From NCBI GenBank assembly GCA_017517815.1, contig JAFWYA010000080.1, forward strand, positions 1-33,704: DNA of 33,704 nt. The letters are read 5' to 3'. The notes below the pieces were generated by a model, which searched no databases, was not told where the DNA came from, and was given only the letters and a program-made list of their open reading frames with translations. Position numbers and translations under genes: made by a program. The DNA is from Clostridia bacterium (GTDB lineage: Bacteria > Bacillota_A > Clostridia > Christensenellales > Aristaeellaceae). Positions 23,602-30,754 of this stretch are shown in pieces; position 1 is the first letter of the stretch, and every line of letters starts with the position of its first letter.

Positions 23602-24440
23602 ACATCCTCCATTTGAACGTTGGTTTGCGGCTGTGCGCGCAGCTGGCGCGGCGAACATCCGTAGGCCTTGTGAAACAGCCGGTTGAACGAGCTGAGCGAC
23701 TTGAAACCCACCTCTTCGGAAATGGCGAGGATGGGCTTTTTGCTCTGCCTGAGCAGCTGCTCGGCCATGGACAGCCGCACATGGATCATGTACTGCTGCG
23801 GCCCCATGCCCGTGTGCGCCGTAAACAGCCTGCGAAAATGGCTCACGCTCATCAGACAGCGCCGCGCCAGTTTCTCCACCGTAAGGTCGGATGCATAGTT
23901 GAGCAGAATGTAGTGCAGGATGGCGGTCATCTCGTGGCTCTGCGGTGCGGGTGCAGGGGTGCACGGCGCAAAACGCCCGGCCATGCACAGCAGGCTTTCC
24001 ATCAGGCGGCGGGCCTGCGCCTGCCAGCCTTCAGCCTGTGCGGCCAGTTCAGTATACAAAAGTCGAAACAGAAAAGCAAGCTCCTCGCGTTTGACGGTAA
24101 AGCTGCCGCTGCAGCCCTGCCACATGCCCAGCGCGTCGGCGTCGGCAAAAATGTACAGCCATTCGCTGGGCGGCTCGTCGGGGTTATTCATCAGCACCTG
24201 CGAATCGTGCAGACAGCCCGGCTGAATGATCTGTACGCTGCCCGCCTCAAAAGGGCAGATGACCCCGCCGATGAACAGGCTGCCCACGCCCCGCGTGCAC
24301 AGCCCCAGCTCCAGACAGTTGTGCGTGTGCAGGCTGGGCTGGGCATGCCAGCGCTGCGTGTAGGACTGAAACAGCACCGGATAGTCCGCAGGAAGCTGCT
24401 TTACATCGGTATGTACAGGAAAAAATGAGCGATTTTGCAT
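23598..24440 (-). CDS. AraC-family transcriptional regulator
   Basis: 280 residues. The N-terminal half is a cupin-type sensor region (HTHNCLELGLCTRGVGSLFI and EAGSVQIIQPGCLHD), and the C-terminal 100 residues hold two helix-turn-helix motifs of the AraC/XylS type: LTVEKLARRCLMSVSHFRRLF (helix-turn-helix 1, shown to its core) and ILAISEEVGFKSLSSFNRLF, then KAYGCSPRQLR. AraC proteins with this plan usually sense a sugar or glycoside and activate a neighbouring gene set. It is divergent from two glycosidase genes across a 92-base gap with an 11-base direct repeat (24479-24500), so those genes are the likely target. It overlaps the YitT gene by 4 bases. Confidence 0.94.
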   Translation of the reverse strand: MQNRSFFPVHTDVKQLPADYPVLFQSYTQRWHAQPSLHTHNCLELGLCTRGVGSLFIGGVICPFEAGSVQIIQPGCLHDSQVLMNNPDEPPSEWLYIFADADALGMWQGCSGSFTVKREELAFLFRLLYTELAAQAEGWQAQARRLMESLLCMAGRFAPCTPAPAPQSHEMTAILHYILLNYASDLTVEKLARRCLMSVSHFRRLFTAHTGMGPQQYMIHVRLSMAEQLLRQSKKPILAISEEVGFKSLSSFNRLFHKAYGCSPRQLRAQPQTNVQMEDV

Positions 24441-24478
24441 AGTTTATCCTCTGTTGTGCGCAGAAATGTGCGGTGTGT

Positions 24479-24500
24479 ACGCTTATGATACGCTTATCAG
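24479..24500. promoter_or_regulatory. Tandem direct repeat, candidate AraC-type operator
   Basis: ACGCTTATGAT and ACGCTTATCAG are adjacent 11-base units, so the shared ACGCTTAT cores recur one helical turn apart, as for AraC-family sites. They sit in the divergent gap between the regulator and the glycosidase genes. A further TGTGCG pair (24455 and 24467) lies beside them. Confidence 0.45.
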
Positions 24501-24532
24501 GGCCTATCTGGCAATAGAGAGGATGAAAAAAT

Positions 24533-25447
24533 ATGTTTTGCAAGGGAACGCGGGGCGGATGGAAAAAGTGTGAGCTCAATCCCCTGCTGGGCGGCGATCT
24601 GGGAACGTGCTTTGATATCTCCATGCTGGAGGACGACGGGAAGATCCTGATGTATTTTTCATGGCGCGACTGTCACAGCATCGCCCGCTGCGTAAGCGAC
24701 GACGGCGTGCACTGGTCCGCGCCCGAACTGTGCATCGTACCCCGTGAAACGCCCCGGCAGTGGGAAAACAGCCTTAACCGCCCATCCGTGGTCAAGGTGG
24801 GCAGCATTTATCACATGTGGTACACGGGCCAGTATCACACCGGCCGCCGCAACGAGGGTACGTCGGACATTTTTCATGCCGTAAGCGAGGATGGCGTGCA
24901 CTTTGTGCGCACGGGCGACCAGCCTGTGCTGCGTGCCGAATTGCCCTGGGAGGAACGCAACGTCATGTGCCCCAGCGTGATCTGGAATGAGGAACAGCAA
25001 AAGTTTTGCATGTGGTATTCCGGCGGCGAGCAGTACGAGCCCAACGCCATTGGCTATGCCGAAAGCCGCGACGGTCTGTCGTGGGAAAAAAGCCCGTTCA
25101 ACCCGGTGTTCTGCGCCGATCCTCAAAACGAATGGGAGCAGCATAAAACCACCGCCTGCCATGTGTTTTTTCACGACGACTGGTACTGGATGTTTTATAT
25201 TGGCTTTGAAAACGAGGATTACGCACAGATCGGCATCGCCCGTTCCCGCGACGGCGTGACCGGCTGGCAGAGGTCGCAGCACAATCCCATCATCGCTCCC
25301 GACGGGGACGCATGGGACGGCGACGCCTGCTACAAACCCGTGGTCATGCGCGTGAAAGACAAGTGGATGTTGTGGTACAACGGCCGCAGAGAACACAAGG
25401 AGCAGATCGGCATGGCGTACCACGAAGGCGAGCTATTTGATTTCTGA
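24533..25447 (+). CDS. Five-bladed beta-propeller glycoside hydrolase-like protein
   Basis: 304 residues without a signal peptide, so cytoplasmic. Repeated blade motifs such as MLEDDGKILMYFSWRD, SIYHMWYTGQY, KFCMWYSGG, YWMFYIGFEN and KWMLWYNGR alternate with SxDGxxW turns (VSDDGVHWS, SEDGVHF, SRDGLSWEK, SRDGVTGW), the plan of the GH43/GH32/GH130-type propeller enzymes. Acidic residues in LNRPSVV, MCPSVIW and CYKPVV regions would frame the active site. Hydrolysis or phosphorolysis of a plant or host oligosaccharide is inferred; substrate is not readable. The next gene starts 12 bases after its stop, so the two are an operon, divergent from the AraC gene. Confidence 0.8.
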   Translation: MFCKGTRGGWKKCELNPLLGGDLGTCFDISMLEDDGKILMYFSWRDCHSIARCVSDDGVHWSAPELCIVPRETPRQWENSLNRPSVVKVGSIYHMWYTGQYHTGRRNEGTSDIFHAVSEDGVHFVRTGDQPVLRAELPWEERNVMCPSVIWNEEQQKFCMWYSGGEQYEPNAIGYAESRDGLSWEKSPFNPVFCADPQNEWEQHKTTACHVFFHDDWYWMFYIGFENEDYAQIGIARSRDGVTGWQRSQHNPIIAPDGDAWDGDACYKPVVMRVKDKWMLWYNGRREHKEQIGMAYHEGELFDF

Positions 25448-25459
25448 GGAGGAAATGCG

Positions 25460-26875
25460 ATGCTCAGGCAATATGTGGAAGCCTTCAACGCCGGAGATGA
25501 GGAGATCTTCCGGCAGTGCATTCCAAACGCAGACGCCTTTGAGTGGCTCAGACAGCAGATCCCCGTGCTGGAATGCCCCGACAAGGAACTGGAAAAGACC
25601 TATCACTTTCGCTGGTGGACGCTGCGCAAGCACTGGAAACAAACGCCCCACGGCCATGTGATGACGGAATTTCTGCCCGACGTGCCATGGGCCGGGCCCT
25701 TCAACACCATCAACTGCCCGCTGGGCCATCACATCCGCGAGGGGCGCTGGCTGAGCGACGAAGCCGGGTGGATGAAGGAATACATCCGCTTCTGGCTGGA
25801 TGGCCACGGCGACGCGCTGTCCTACAGCACATGGCTGGCTACCGCCGTGGAGGAATACTGCCGCCTGCGCGGCGAATACGCCTTTGAGGCCGAATGCATC
25901 GACCCGCTGTGCCGTCTGTACGAGGAACGCGTGCAGCATCAGCAGCACCCCTGCGGCCTGTTTTATTCCGAGGATGGCCGCGACGGCATGGAAATTTCCA
26001 TCAGCGGCTCGGGGCTTAGGCCTACGCTGAACACCTACATGTGGAGCGACGCCTGCGCCATCGCGCGTATGGCCCGCCGCGCAGGCCGCGACGACGTGGC
26101 CGCGCTCTATCAGCAAAAAGCCGACGTGCTGTACGACCTGATCGAAAAATACCTGTGGGACGGCGACTTCTACCGCGTTGTGCCCTGCGAATGCGGCGGT
26201 CAGCTTCAGCCGCGCGGCAGGAACCGCGTGCGCGAGCTGCTGGGCTTCATCCCCTGGGCCTTCGGCCTTGCGCCCAAGGGACGCGAGGATACCTTCGCCC
26301 AGCTGATGCAGACGGACGGCTTCTTTGCGCCGCGGGGGCTGACCACCGCCGAGCGCCGCCATCCGCGCTTTATGTTCGCCCATGAGCACGAATGCCTGTG
26401 GAACGGACCCTCGTGGCCCTTTGCCACATCCCAGACGCTGGTAGCTGCGGCACGGCTGCTGCGTGAATATCCCGCCACGCCGCACTTTACCAAACAGGAC
26501 TACTGGACGCTGCTCAAGCAGTACGCCGATGCGCATCAGCTGGACGGAAAACCGTGGATCGACGAAAATTACGACCCCTTCACCGGCGAGTGGATCGCCC
26601 GCAAAGAACTGATGGAGGACGGCTGGAAGCCCGCGCGCGGCGGCTATGAGCGCGGCAAGGACTACAACCATTCCCTTTTCTGCGACCTTGTGCTGTCCGG
26701 CTTGCTTGGCATTGGCACGGACAAAAGCGGCCATCTGACCGCCGACCCCATCGTGCCTGACGACTGGGGCTGGTTCCGCGTAAGCCACCTGCGCCATGCC
26801 GGAGCATACTGGTGTGTCAGCTATACCCGCAAAGGCGGCGTCGTGATCACCAGGGAAGAAGAAAGGAACGAATGA
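25460..26875 (+). CDS. MGH1-like (alpha/alpha)6-barrel glycoside hydrolase
   Basis: 471 residues, no signal peptide. It fits the mannosylglycerate hydrolase MGH1-like glycoside hydrolase family, related to GH63/GH37 toroids: repeated helix pairs, DALSYSTWLATAVEEYCRL (about 114-132), TYMWSDACAIARMARRAG, LWDGDFYRV, LLGFIPWAFGLAPKG and the very typical LWNGPSWPFATSQTLVAAAR (about 313-332). YNHSLFCDLVLSGLLG and a C-terminal beta part follow. These cytoplasmic enzymes act on small alpha-linked sugars or glycosides. GAGGAGG ends just before the start at 25460 with the upstream gene's stop, so the two are co-transcribed. The AraC protein next door is the probable regulator. Confidence 0.85.
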   Translation: MLRQYVEAFNAGDEEIFRQCIPNADAFEWLRQQIPVLECPDKELEKTYHFRWWTLRKHWKQTPHGHVMTEFLPDVPWAGPFNTINCPLGHHIREGRWLSDEAGWMKEYIRFWLDGHGDALSYSTWLATAVEEYCRLRGEYAFEAECIDPLCRLYEERVQHQQHPCGLFYSEDGRDGMEISISGSGLRPTLNTYMWSDACAIARMARRAGRDDVAALYQQKADVLYDLIEKYLWDGDFYRVVPCECGGQLQPRGRNRVRELLGFIPWAFGLAPKGREDTFAQLMQTDGFFAPRGLTTAERRHPRFMFAHEHECLWNGPSWPFATSQTLVAAARLLREYPATPHFTKQDYWTLLKQYADAHQLDGKPWIDENYDPFTGEWIARKELMEDGWKPARGGYERGKDYNHSLFCDLVLSGLLGIGTDKSGHLTADPIVPDDWGWFRVSHLRHAGAYWCVSYTRKGGVVITREEERNE

Positions 26876-26920
26876 ATGAAGACGCTGCTTCGCAGCTAAC
26901 GAAGCGTTTCACTGCGCTCA
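26875..26920 (+). repeat. AATGAAG-palindrome repeat, second locus
   Basis: AATGAAG followed by GCTG-CTTCG-CAGC, then ACGAAGCG and a GCGC hairpin. Same style as the tandem units at 21871-21945. Confidence 0.45.
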
Positions 26921-26926
26921 GCAATG

Positions 26927-26957
26927 AAAAAAGCACTTGCGAAAGCAAGTGCTTTTT
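26927..26957 (-). terminator. Terminator of tRNA-Leu, bidirectional
   Basis: AAAAAAGCACTTGC/GCAAGTGCTTTTT stem with a four-base loop, just downstream of the tRNA on the minus strand; it can also serve the glycosidase operon. Confidence 0.85.
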
Positions 26958-26959
26958 CG

Positions 26960-27046
26960 TGGTGCGGGAAACAGGACTTGAACCTGCATGTCCGTGAGAA
27001 CACATGAACCTGAATCATGCGCGTCTGCCAATTCCGCCATTCCCGC
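26960..27046 (-). tRNA. tRNA-Leu, anticodon CAG
   Basis: Read on the minus strand: acceptor GCGGGAA pairs with TTCCCGC; D region GCGGAATTGGCAGACGC; anticodon stem CATGA/TCATG with loop TTCAGGT, anticodon CAG for CUG codons; long variable arm TGTTCTCACGGACA typical of a class II tRNA; T arm GCAGGTTCAAGTCCTG; encoded CCA end. The total is 87 bases including CCA. The anticodon fits the heavy CTG use of the surrounding genes. Confidence 0.95.
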
Positions 27047-27137
27047 GCGGTACCTATGTATATTACGCCGACATTCCCCTGAATTCCTTCTTGTTTTTCA
27101 AAAAAATTTTCAAAAAAGTTTTTTCACAGGGGAAATA

Positions 27138-27146
27138 TGGTATAAT
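27138..27146 (+). promoter_or_regulatory. Extended -10 promoter of asnA
   Basis: TGGTATAAT, with a T-rich stretch about 17 bases upstream. The transcript would begin near 27153 and carry a leader of about 220 bases with the five-hairpin element. Confidence 0.65.
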
Positions 27147-27172
27147 AGTGCCTGCCTTTTTATTTGGGAAGT

Positions 27173-27349
27173 GTCGGAGGGCCGCAGCCCTCTGACTTTC
27201 ATTCCGAAACCAGCGACATGTGCGGTGGTTTCGGCTGCCTTGCGCAGCAAGGCTTTCCTTACGCCGTTTGCCGCCCGGCGAGCCGAAGGCGAGCAGGCAA
27301 ACGGTGCAAAACCGGCGAAAAAGATCGCCGCAGGCGAGATTTTTCGACG
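27173..27349 (+). repeat. Five-hairpin element family 1, copy 2, in the asnA leader
   Basis: Same order of hairpins as 5517-5685: GTCGGAGGGC/GCCCTCTGAC; CCGAAACCA/TGGTTTCGG with the identical GACATGTGC loop; GCCTTGC/GCAAGGC; CCGTTTGCC/GGCAAACGG where the older copy has GGTTTCTC/GAGAAACC; and CGAAAAA/TTTTTCG. Paired changes between copies keep the stems. It ends 12 bases before the asnA ribosome binding site, without the flanking terminator arms of copy 1. Confidence 0.75.
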
Positions 27350-27375
27350 AGCCAATCATGAAGGAGGTTTTTGTG

Positions 27376-28383
27376 ATGAACCACACCGTCATTCCGCAGG
27401 GCTACGAACCCCGGCTTTCGCTATATGAAACCCAGGCTGCCATCAGCCTTATCAAGCGCACCGTGCAGGACCATCTGGCGCAGTCGCTCAATTTGAAGCG
27501 TGTGTCCGCGCCCCTGTTCGTCGACCCCGCCAGCGGCCTCAACGACGACCTCAACGGCGTGGAACGCGCCGTCAGCTTTGACATTCCCGCCGTGGGCATG
27601 GATGCTGCTGTCGTGCATTCACTGGCCAAGTGGAAGCGCATGGCCCTCTACCGCTACGACGTGTACCCCGGCAAGGGCATCTATACCGACATGAACGCCA
27701 TCCGCCGCGATGAGGAGCTGGATAACCTGCACTCCATCTACGTGGACCAGTGGGACTGGGAAAAGGTCATCACCCGCGAGATGCGCACCATCAATTATCT
27801 GAAGGATACCGTGCGCGACATCGTGCAGTGCATCTCCGATGCGTCGCTCATCGTCAACGGCCGCTATCCCAAGCTGCGCACCCAGCTGCCCAGCGACGTG
27901 ACCTTCGTGACCTCCGAGGAGCTTTTGCAGCTCTACCCCGACAAGACCCCCAAAGAACGCGAAAACCTGTTTGTGCGCGAGCATCCGGTGACATTTTTGA
28001 TCGGCATCGGCCACAAGCTGAGTAACGGCCAGCCCCACGACGGCCGCGCGCCTGACTATGACGACTGGGATCTCAACGGCGACCTGCTGTACTACTGCCC
28101 CACGCTGGACTGCTCCATCGAGCTCAGCTCCATGGGCATCCGCGTCGACAGCGAGGTGCTCGACCGCCAGCTCACCCTGGCCGGCTGCGACAGCCGCCGC
28201 AGCATGACCTATCACCGCATGCTGCTCGAGGGCGAGCTGCCCCTCACCATCGGCGGCGGCATCGGCCAGAGCCGCTTGTGCATGCTGCTGCTTGGCAAGG
28301 CCCACATCGGCGAGGTGCAGTCTTCCATCTGGGACGCCGACACCCAGCGCAAGTGCCGCGAGGCCGGCATTACGCTGCTGTAA
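27376..28383 (+). CDS. asnA: Aspartate-ammonia ligase (asparagine synthetase A)
   Basis: 335 residues, the usual AsnA length. It makes asparagine from aspartate, ammonia and ATP in the cytoplasm, and has a class II aminoacyl-tRNA synthetase-like fold. Seen: LSLYETQAAISLIKRTVQDH near the start, SAPLFVDPASGLNDDLNGVE (about 38-57), the RYDVYPGKGIYTDMNAIRRD block (about 89-108), HSIYVDQWDWEKVI (about 114-127) and the ATP motif LPLTIGGGIGQSRLCMLLL (about 287-305). AAGGAGG at 27361-27367 sets the start at 27376; the frame is open upstream to 27220, but that is the leader repeat. It is monocistronic with its own promoter and terminator. Control through the multi-hairpin leader is possible but unproven. 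Confidence 0.97.
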   Translation: MNHTVIPQGYEPRLSLYETQAAISLIKRTVQDHLAQSLNLKRVSAPLFVDPASGLNDDLNGVERAVSFDIPAVGMDAAVVHSLAKWKRMALYRYDVYPGKGIYTDMNAIRRDEELDNLHSIYVDQWDWEKVITREMRTINYLKDTVRDIVQCISDASLIVNGRYPKLRTQLPSDVTFVTSEELLQLYPDKTPKERENLFVREHPVTFLIGIGHKLSNGQPHDGRAPDYDDWDLNGDLLYYCPTLDCSIELSSMGIRVDSEVLDRQLTLAGCDSRRSMTYHRMLLEGELPLTIGGGIGQSRLCMLLLGKAHIGEVQSSIWDADTQRKCREAGITLL

Positions 28384-28402
28384 GGCGGCAGCCCCGCATA
28401 TT

Positions 28403-28431
28403 CCGGACCGTGTGCATGCGGTCCGGTTTTT
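28403..28431 (+). terminator. Terminator of asnA
   Basis: CCGGACCG/CGGTCCGG stem followed by five T. Confidence 0.85.
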
Positions 28432-28474
28432 GCTTGTAAAATGTTCCAAAACCATTTTCTTTTTGCTCGCACCC

Positions 28475-28483
28475 TGATACAAT
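28475..28483 (+). promoter_or_regulatory. Extended -10 promoter of the Cys-repeat PG-binding gene
   Basis: TGATACAAT, 31 bases before the start at 28515; no clear -35 box. Confidence 0.5.
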
Positions 28484-28514
28484 AGTACCAGAAAAAACCA
28501 TGGAGGGATCTCCC

Positions 28515-29633
28515 ATGCTGAAACGAATCCTGCTTGCAACCGCGCTGATCCTTGCGTTGACGGCGTCCTGCGCGCTGGCGGACGGCGAGACTGCGCACAC
28601 CTGCACCTGGAAGGAAGTCACCCGTGTGGACTCTACCTGCTACGCGCAGGGCCTGATCTATTACGAATGTGCAGATGCATCCTGCAAAAAGACCCAAACC
28701 ACCCCCATCGCTCCCAAGGCGCATACCTGGAAGGAATACTACACCGTCGATTCCAGCTGCGTTGAGCACGGCTACACCATCTACCTGTGCGACGTGTGCG
28801 CCAAGGAAAAGACCGAAACCTTGCCCCTGGGTAACCACTACTACGGCAAATGGACCGTGACCCAGGAGCCCACCTGCACCGAGCGCGGCATCAAAAACGC
28901 CTACTGCCGCTACTGCAACCGCAAGGGCACCAGCTACATCGCCAAAACGCCCCATCCCTTCGGTGAATGGAGCATCACCGTGCAGCCCACCGACTGCACC
29001 AGCGGCGTGCGCGAGCATACCTGCACCTACTGCGGTCTGACTGAAAAGGCCGAGTTCTATCCCGATGGCACGCTCTATCAGGGCATGCCCAAAAACGACA
29101 GCGTGCGCGCTCTGCAGCAGTACCTCATCGACAACGGCTATCTCGTCAGCCGCGTCGACGGCGACTACGGCAAAAAGACCACTCAGGGCGTTATCAATTA
29201 TCAGCAGGCCATGGGCTACACCCCCAGCGGCATCGCCTATCCCCAGACGCTCAAAAACATCCTGTGCGTAAGCTACGCCGCTGACGGCACCTTTGAGGCC
29301 GTGCATTCCATGCATGCCTACGACGGCTGGACCGTTACCAAGGAAGCCACCGACAACGCCACCGGCCTGCGCACCCACACCTGCACCCGCTGCGCCTTCA
29401 CCGAGGAAACCTCCTACTACCCCGAAGGCACCCTCTATCAGGGCATGCCTGACAACGAGGAGATCCGCAAAATGCAGAAGGCCCTCGTCGATCAGAAGAT
29501 CGTCAAAACCGCTATCGACGGCAACTACGGCAACAAAACCCGCCAGGCTGTCGAAAAGTTCCAGCAGCTTAAAGGCCTCGAAGTTACCGGCATCGCGTAT
29601 CCGGAGACGCTCAAGGTACTGTACGGGGAGTAA
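28515..29633 (+). CDS. Secreted protein with Cys-rich repeats and two peptidoglycan-binding domains
   Basis: 372 residues. A signal peptide (1-22, ending SCALA) precedes five Cys-rich modules of about 35-40 residues, at about 28-66, 68-104, 108-145, 148-182 and 268-302. Each has the plan W-x-(V/I)-T, a single Cys, G, then CxxC (for example HTCTYCGLTE, HTCTRCAFTE, LCDVCAKEK), similar to HTW-CxxC repeats in surface proteins of gut Firmicutes. PG_binding_1 domains follow modules four and five (about 183-250 and 303-372), so the fourth module-plus-PGB pair looks duplicated; both pairs share YP(D/E)GTLYQGMP. It is likely exported and wall-bound; its function is unknown. GGAGGGA upstream sets the start at 28515. 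It is monocistronic. Confidence 0.85.
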   Translation: MLKRILLATALILALTASCALADGETAHTCTWKEVTRVDSTCYAQGLIYYECADASCKKTQTTPIAPKAHTWKEYYTVDSSCVEHGYTIYLCDVCAKEKTETLPLGNHYYGKWTVTQEPTCTERGIKNAYCRYCNRKGTSYIAKTPHPFGEWSITVQPTDCTSGVREHTCTYCGLTEKAEFYPDGTLYQGMPKNDSVRALQQYLIDNGYLVSRVDGDYGKKTTQGVINYQQAMGYTPSGIAYPQTLKNILCVSYAADGTFEAVHSMHAYDGWTVTKEATDNATGLRTHTCTRCAFTEETSYYPEGTLYQGMPDNEEIRKMQKALVDQKIVKTAIDGNYGNKTRQAVEKFQQLKGLEVTGIAYPETLKVLYGE

Positions 29634-29659
29634 GCAGGGCTGTCGCCCTGCACCCATCT

Positions 29660-29692
29660 CTGCGGCCCATTTGATGGGCCGCAGATTTTTTT
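29660..29692 (+). terminator. Terminator of the Cys-repeat protein gene
   Basis: CTGCGGCCCAT-TTG-ATGGGCCGCAG followed by A and seven T; preceded by GCAGGGC/GCCCTGC (29634-29651) directly after the stop codon. Same type as the terminators at 2665 and 7766. Confidence 0.85.
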
Positions 29693-29695
29693 ATT

Positions 29696-29844
29696 CAAGC
29701 GAGCCGCGACCCCGCTGCGCGGAGCACCTGTACCGCTACATTCGCCCACCGCAGGTGCGGGGAGCGGCGGTCTGTATAAGCCAACCAGCAAGAGGCAACA
29801 CACCGCCAGGCTAGCCGACGCACCCGTATGTGCGTCGGCGGTCT
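29696..29844 (-). repeat. Two terminator-linked palindromic cassettes, copies 5 and 6
   Basis: 29696-29774 has a long centre (CAGGTGC/GCACCTG type) between CAAGCGAGCCG and CGGCGGTCTG; 29807-29844 has centre CGACGCAC/GTGCGTCG and one changed arm base. Both lie between the terminators of two convergent genes. Stretch 29634-29911 holds only these elements. Confidence 0.7.
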
Positions 29845-29861
29845 TAGCAGCAGCCCCAAAC

Positions 29862-29894
29862 AAAAAAAGCCCCCGTGCCGCAAAGCGGCACGGG
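29862..29894 (-). terminator. Terminator of the sugar ABC operon
   Basis: On the minus strand CCCGTGCCG-CTTTG-CGGCACGGG with a downstream T-run and GTTTGGGG. An AAGGGAT/ATCCCTT hairpin overlaps the stop codon of the permease gene. Confidence 0.8.
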
Positions 29895-29911
29895 AGATGG
29901 GTGAAGGGATT

Positions 29912-30754
29912 TCATCCCTTCACGGCGCCGGCCATGACGCCGGACACGATGTACTTCTGACAGGTGAGGTAGAAGATGATGATGGGCAGGATGGACATCA
30001 TGATGAGGGCCATCACAGCGCCAAGGTCAACGTGACCGTAGCTGCCCTGCAGATACTGGATGTGGATGGGAATGGTGCGGAACTGGGTGCGGTCGAGCAC
30101 CAGGTAGGGCAGCAGGTAGTCGTTCCAGACCCACATGATCTCAAGAACGCCGACGGAAACGAAGATGGGCTTGAGCATGGGGAACACCACGCCAAAGAAG
30201 GTGCGCAGCGGGCCGCAGCCGTCGATGGCGGCAGCTTCCTCAATGGCAAGAGGCATGCCCTTGACAAAGCCCACAAACATGAATACCGCAAGGCCTGCGC
30301 CAAAGCCCAGATAAATGACCGGGATGGTCCAGGGAGTGTTGAGACCGGTCACATTGGCGGTTTTGGCCAGGGTGAACATGACCATCTGGAAGGGCACGAT
30401 CATCGAGAACACGCACAGGTAGTACACGATGCGGGAGAAGATATCGTCCACGCGGGAGATGTACCACGCAGCCATCGACGTGCAGATCAGAATGAGCGCA
30501 GCCGACAGAATGGTGATGACAAAGCTGTAGCCCACGGAGTTGAGGAAGGGATACTCGCCGACGGTCATGCCGTTGACGTAGTTCTGCCAGCCCATGAAGG
30601 TGGTTTCGTTAGGCAGGGCGAAGGTGTCGGTGTTGATGGAGCCGTTTTCCTTGAAGGAGTTGTAGGCCACCACCACGATGGGCATCATGTACACGATGCA
30701 GATGACCACAAACACCATGGAGAGGATCTGCTTGCCAAGATTGCGGTTTTTCAT
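29912..30754 (-). CDS. Carbohydrate ABC transporter permease, MalG type
   Basis: 280-residue inner subunit of a sugar importer (CUT1 type) with six predicted membrane helices. The EAA loop that docks the ATPase is EEAAAIDGCGPLRTFFGVVF (about 172-191), followed by PMLKPIFVSV. The N-terminus has one helix then a soluble stretch with SFKENGSINTDTFALP, as in MalG-like permeases. The start overlaps the upstream permease stop by one base (TAATG), so the two are translationally coupled. Last gene of the operon; no ATPase gene follows, so a shared ATPase is likely. Confidence 0.95.
   Translation of the reverse strand: MKNRNLGKQILSMVFVVICIVYMMPIVVVAYNSFKENGSINTDTFALPNETTFMGWQNYVNGMTVGEYPFLNSVGYSFVITILSAALILICTSMAAWYISRVDDIFSRIVYYLCVFSMIVPFQMVMFTLAKTANVTGLNTPWTIPVIYLGFGAGLAVFMFVGFVKGMPLAIEEAAAIDGCGPLRTFFGVVFPMLKPIFVSVGVLEIMWVWNDYLLPYLVLDRTQFRTIPIHIQYLQGSYGHVDLGAVMALIMMSILPIIIFYLTCQKYIVSGVMAGAVKG

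Noticed and set aside
27153..27375. T-box leader for asnA
   Set aside because: No antiterminator sequence of the AGGGTGGNACCGCG type and no terminator before the gene; the leader is explained by the repeated hairpin element.
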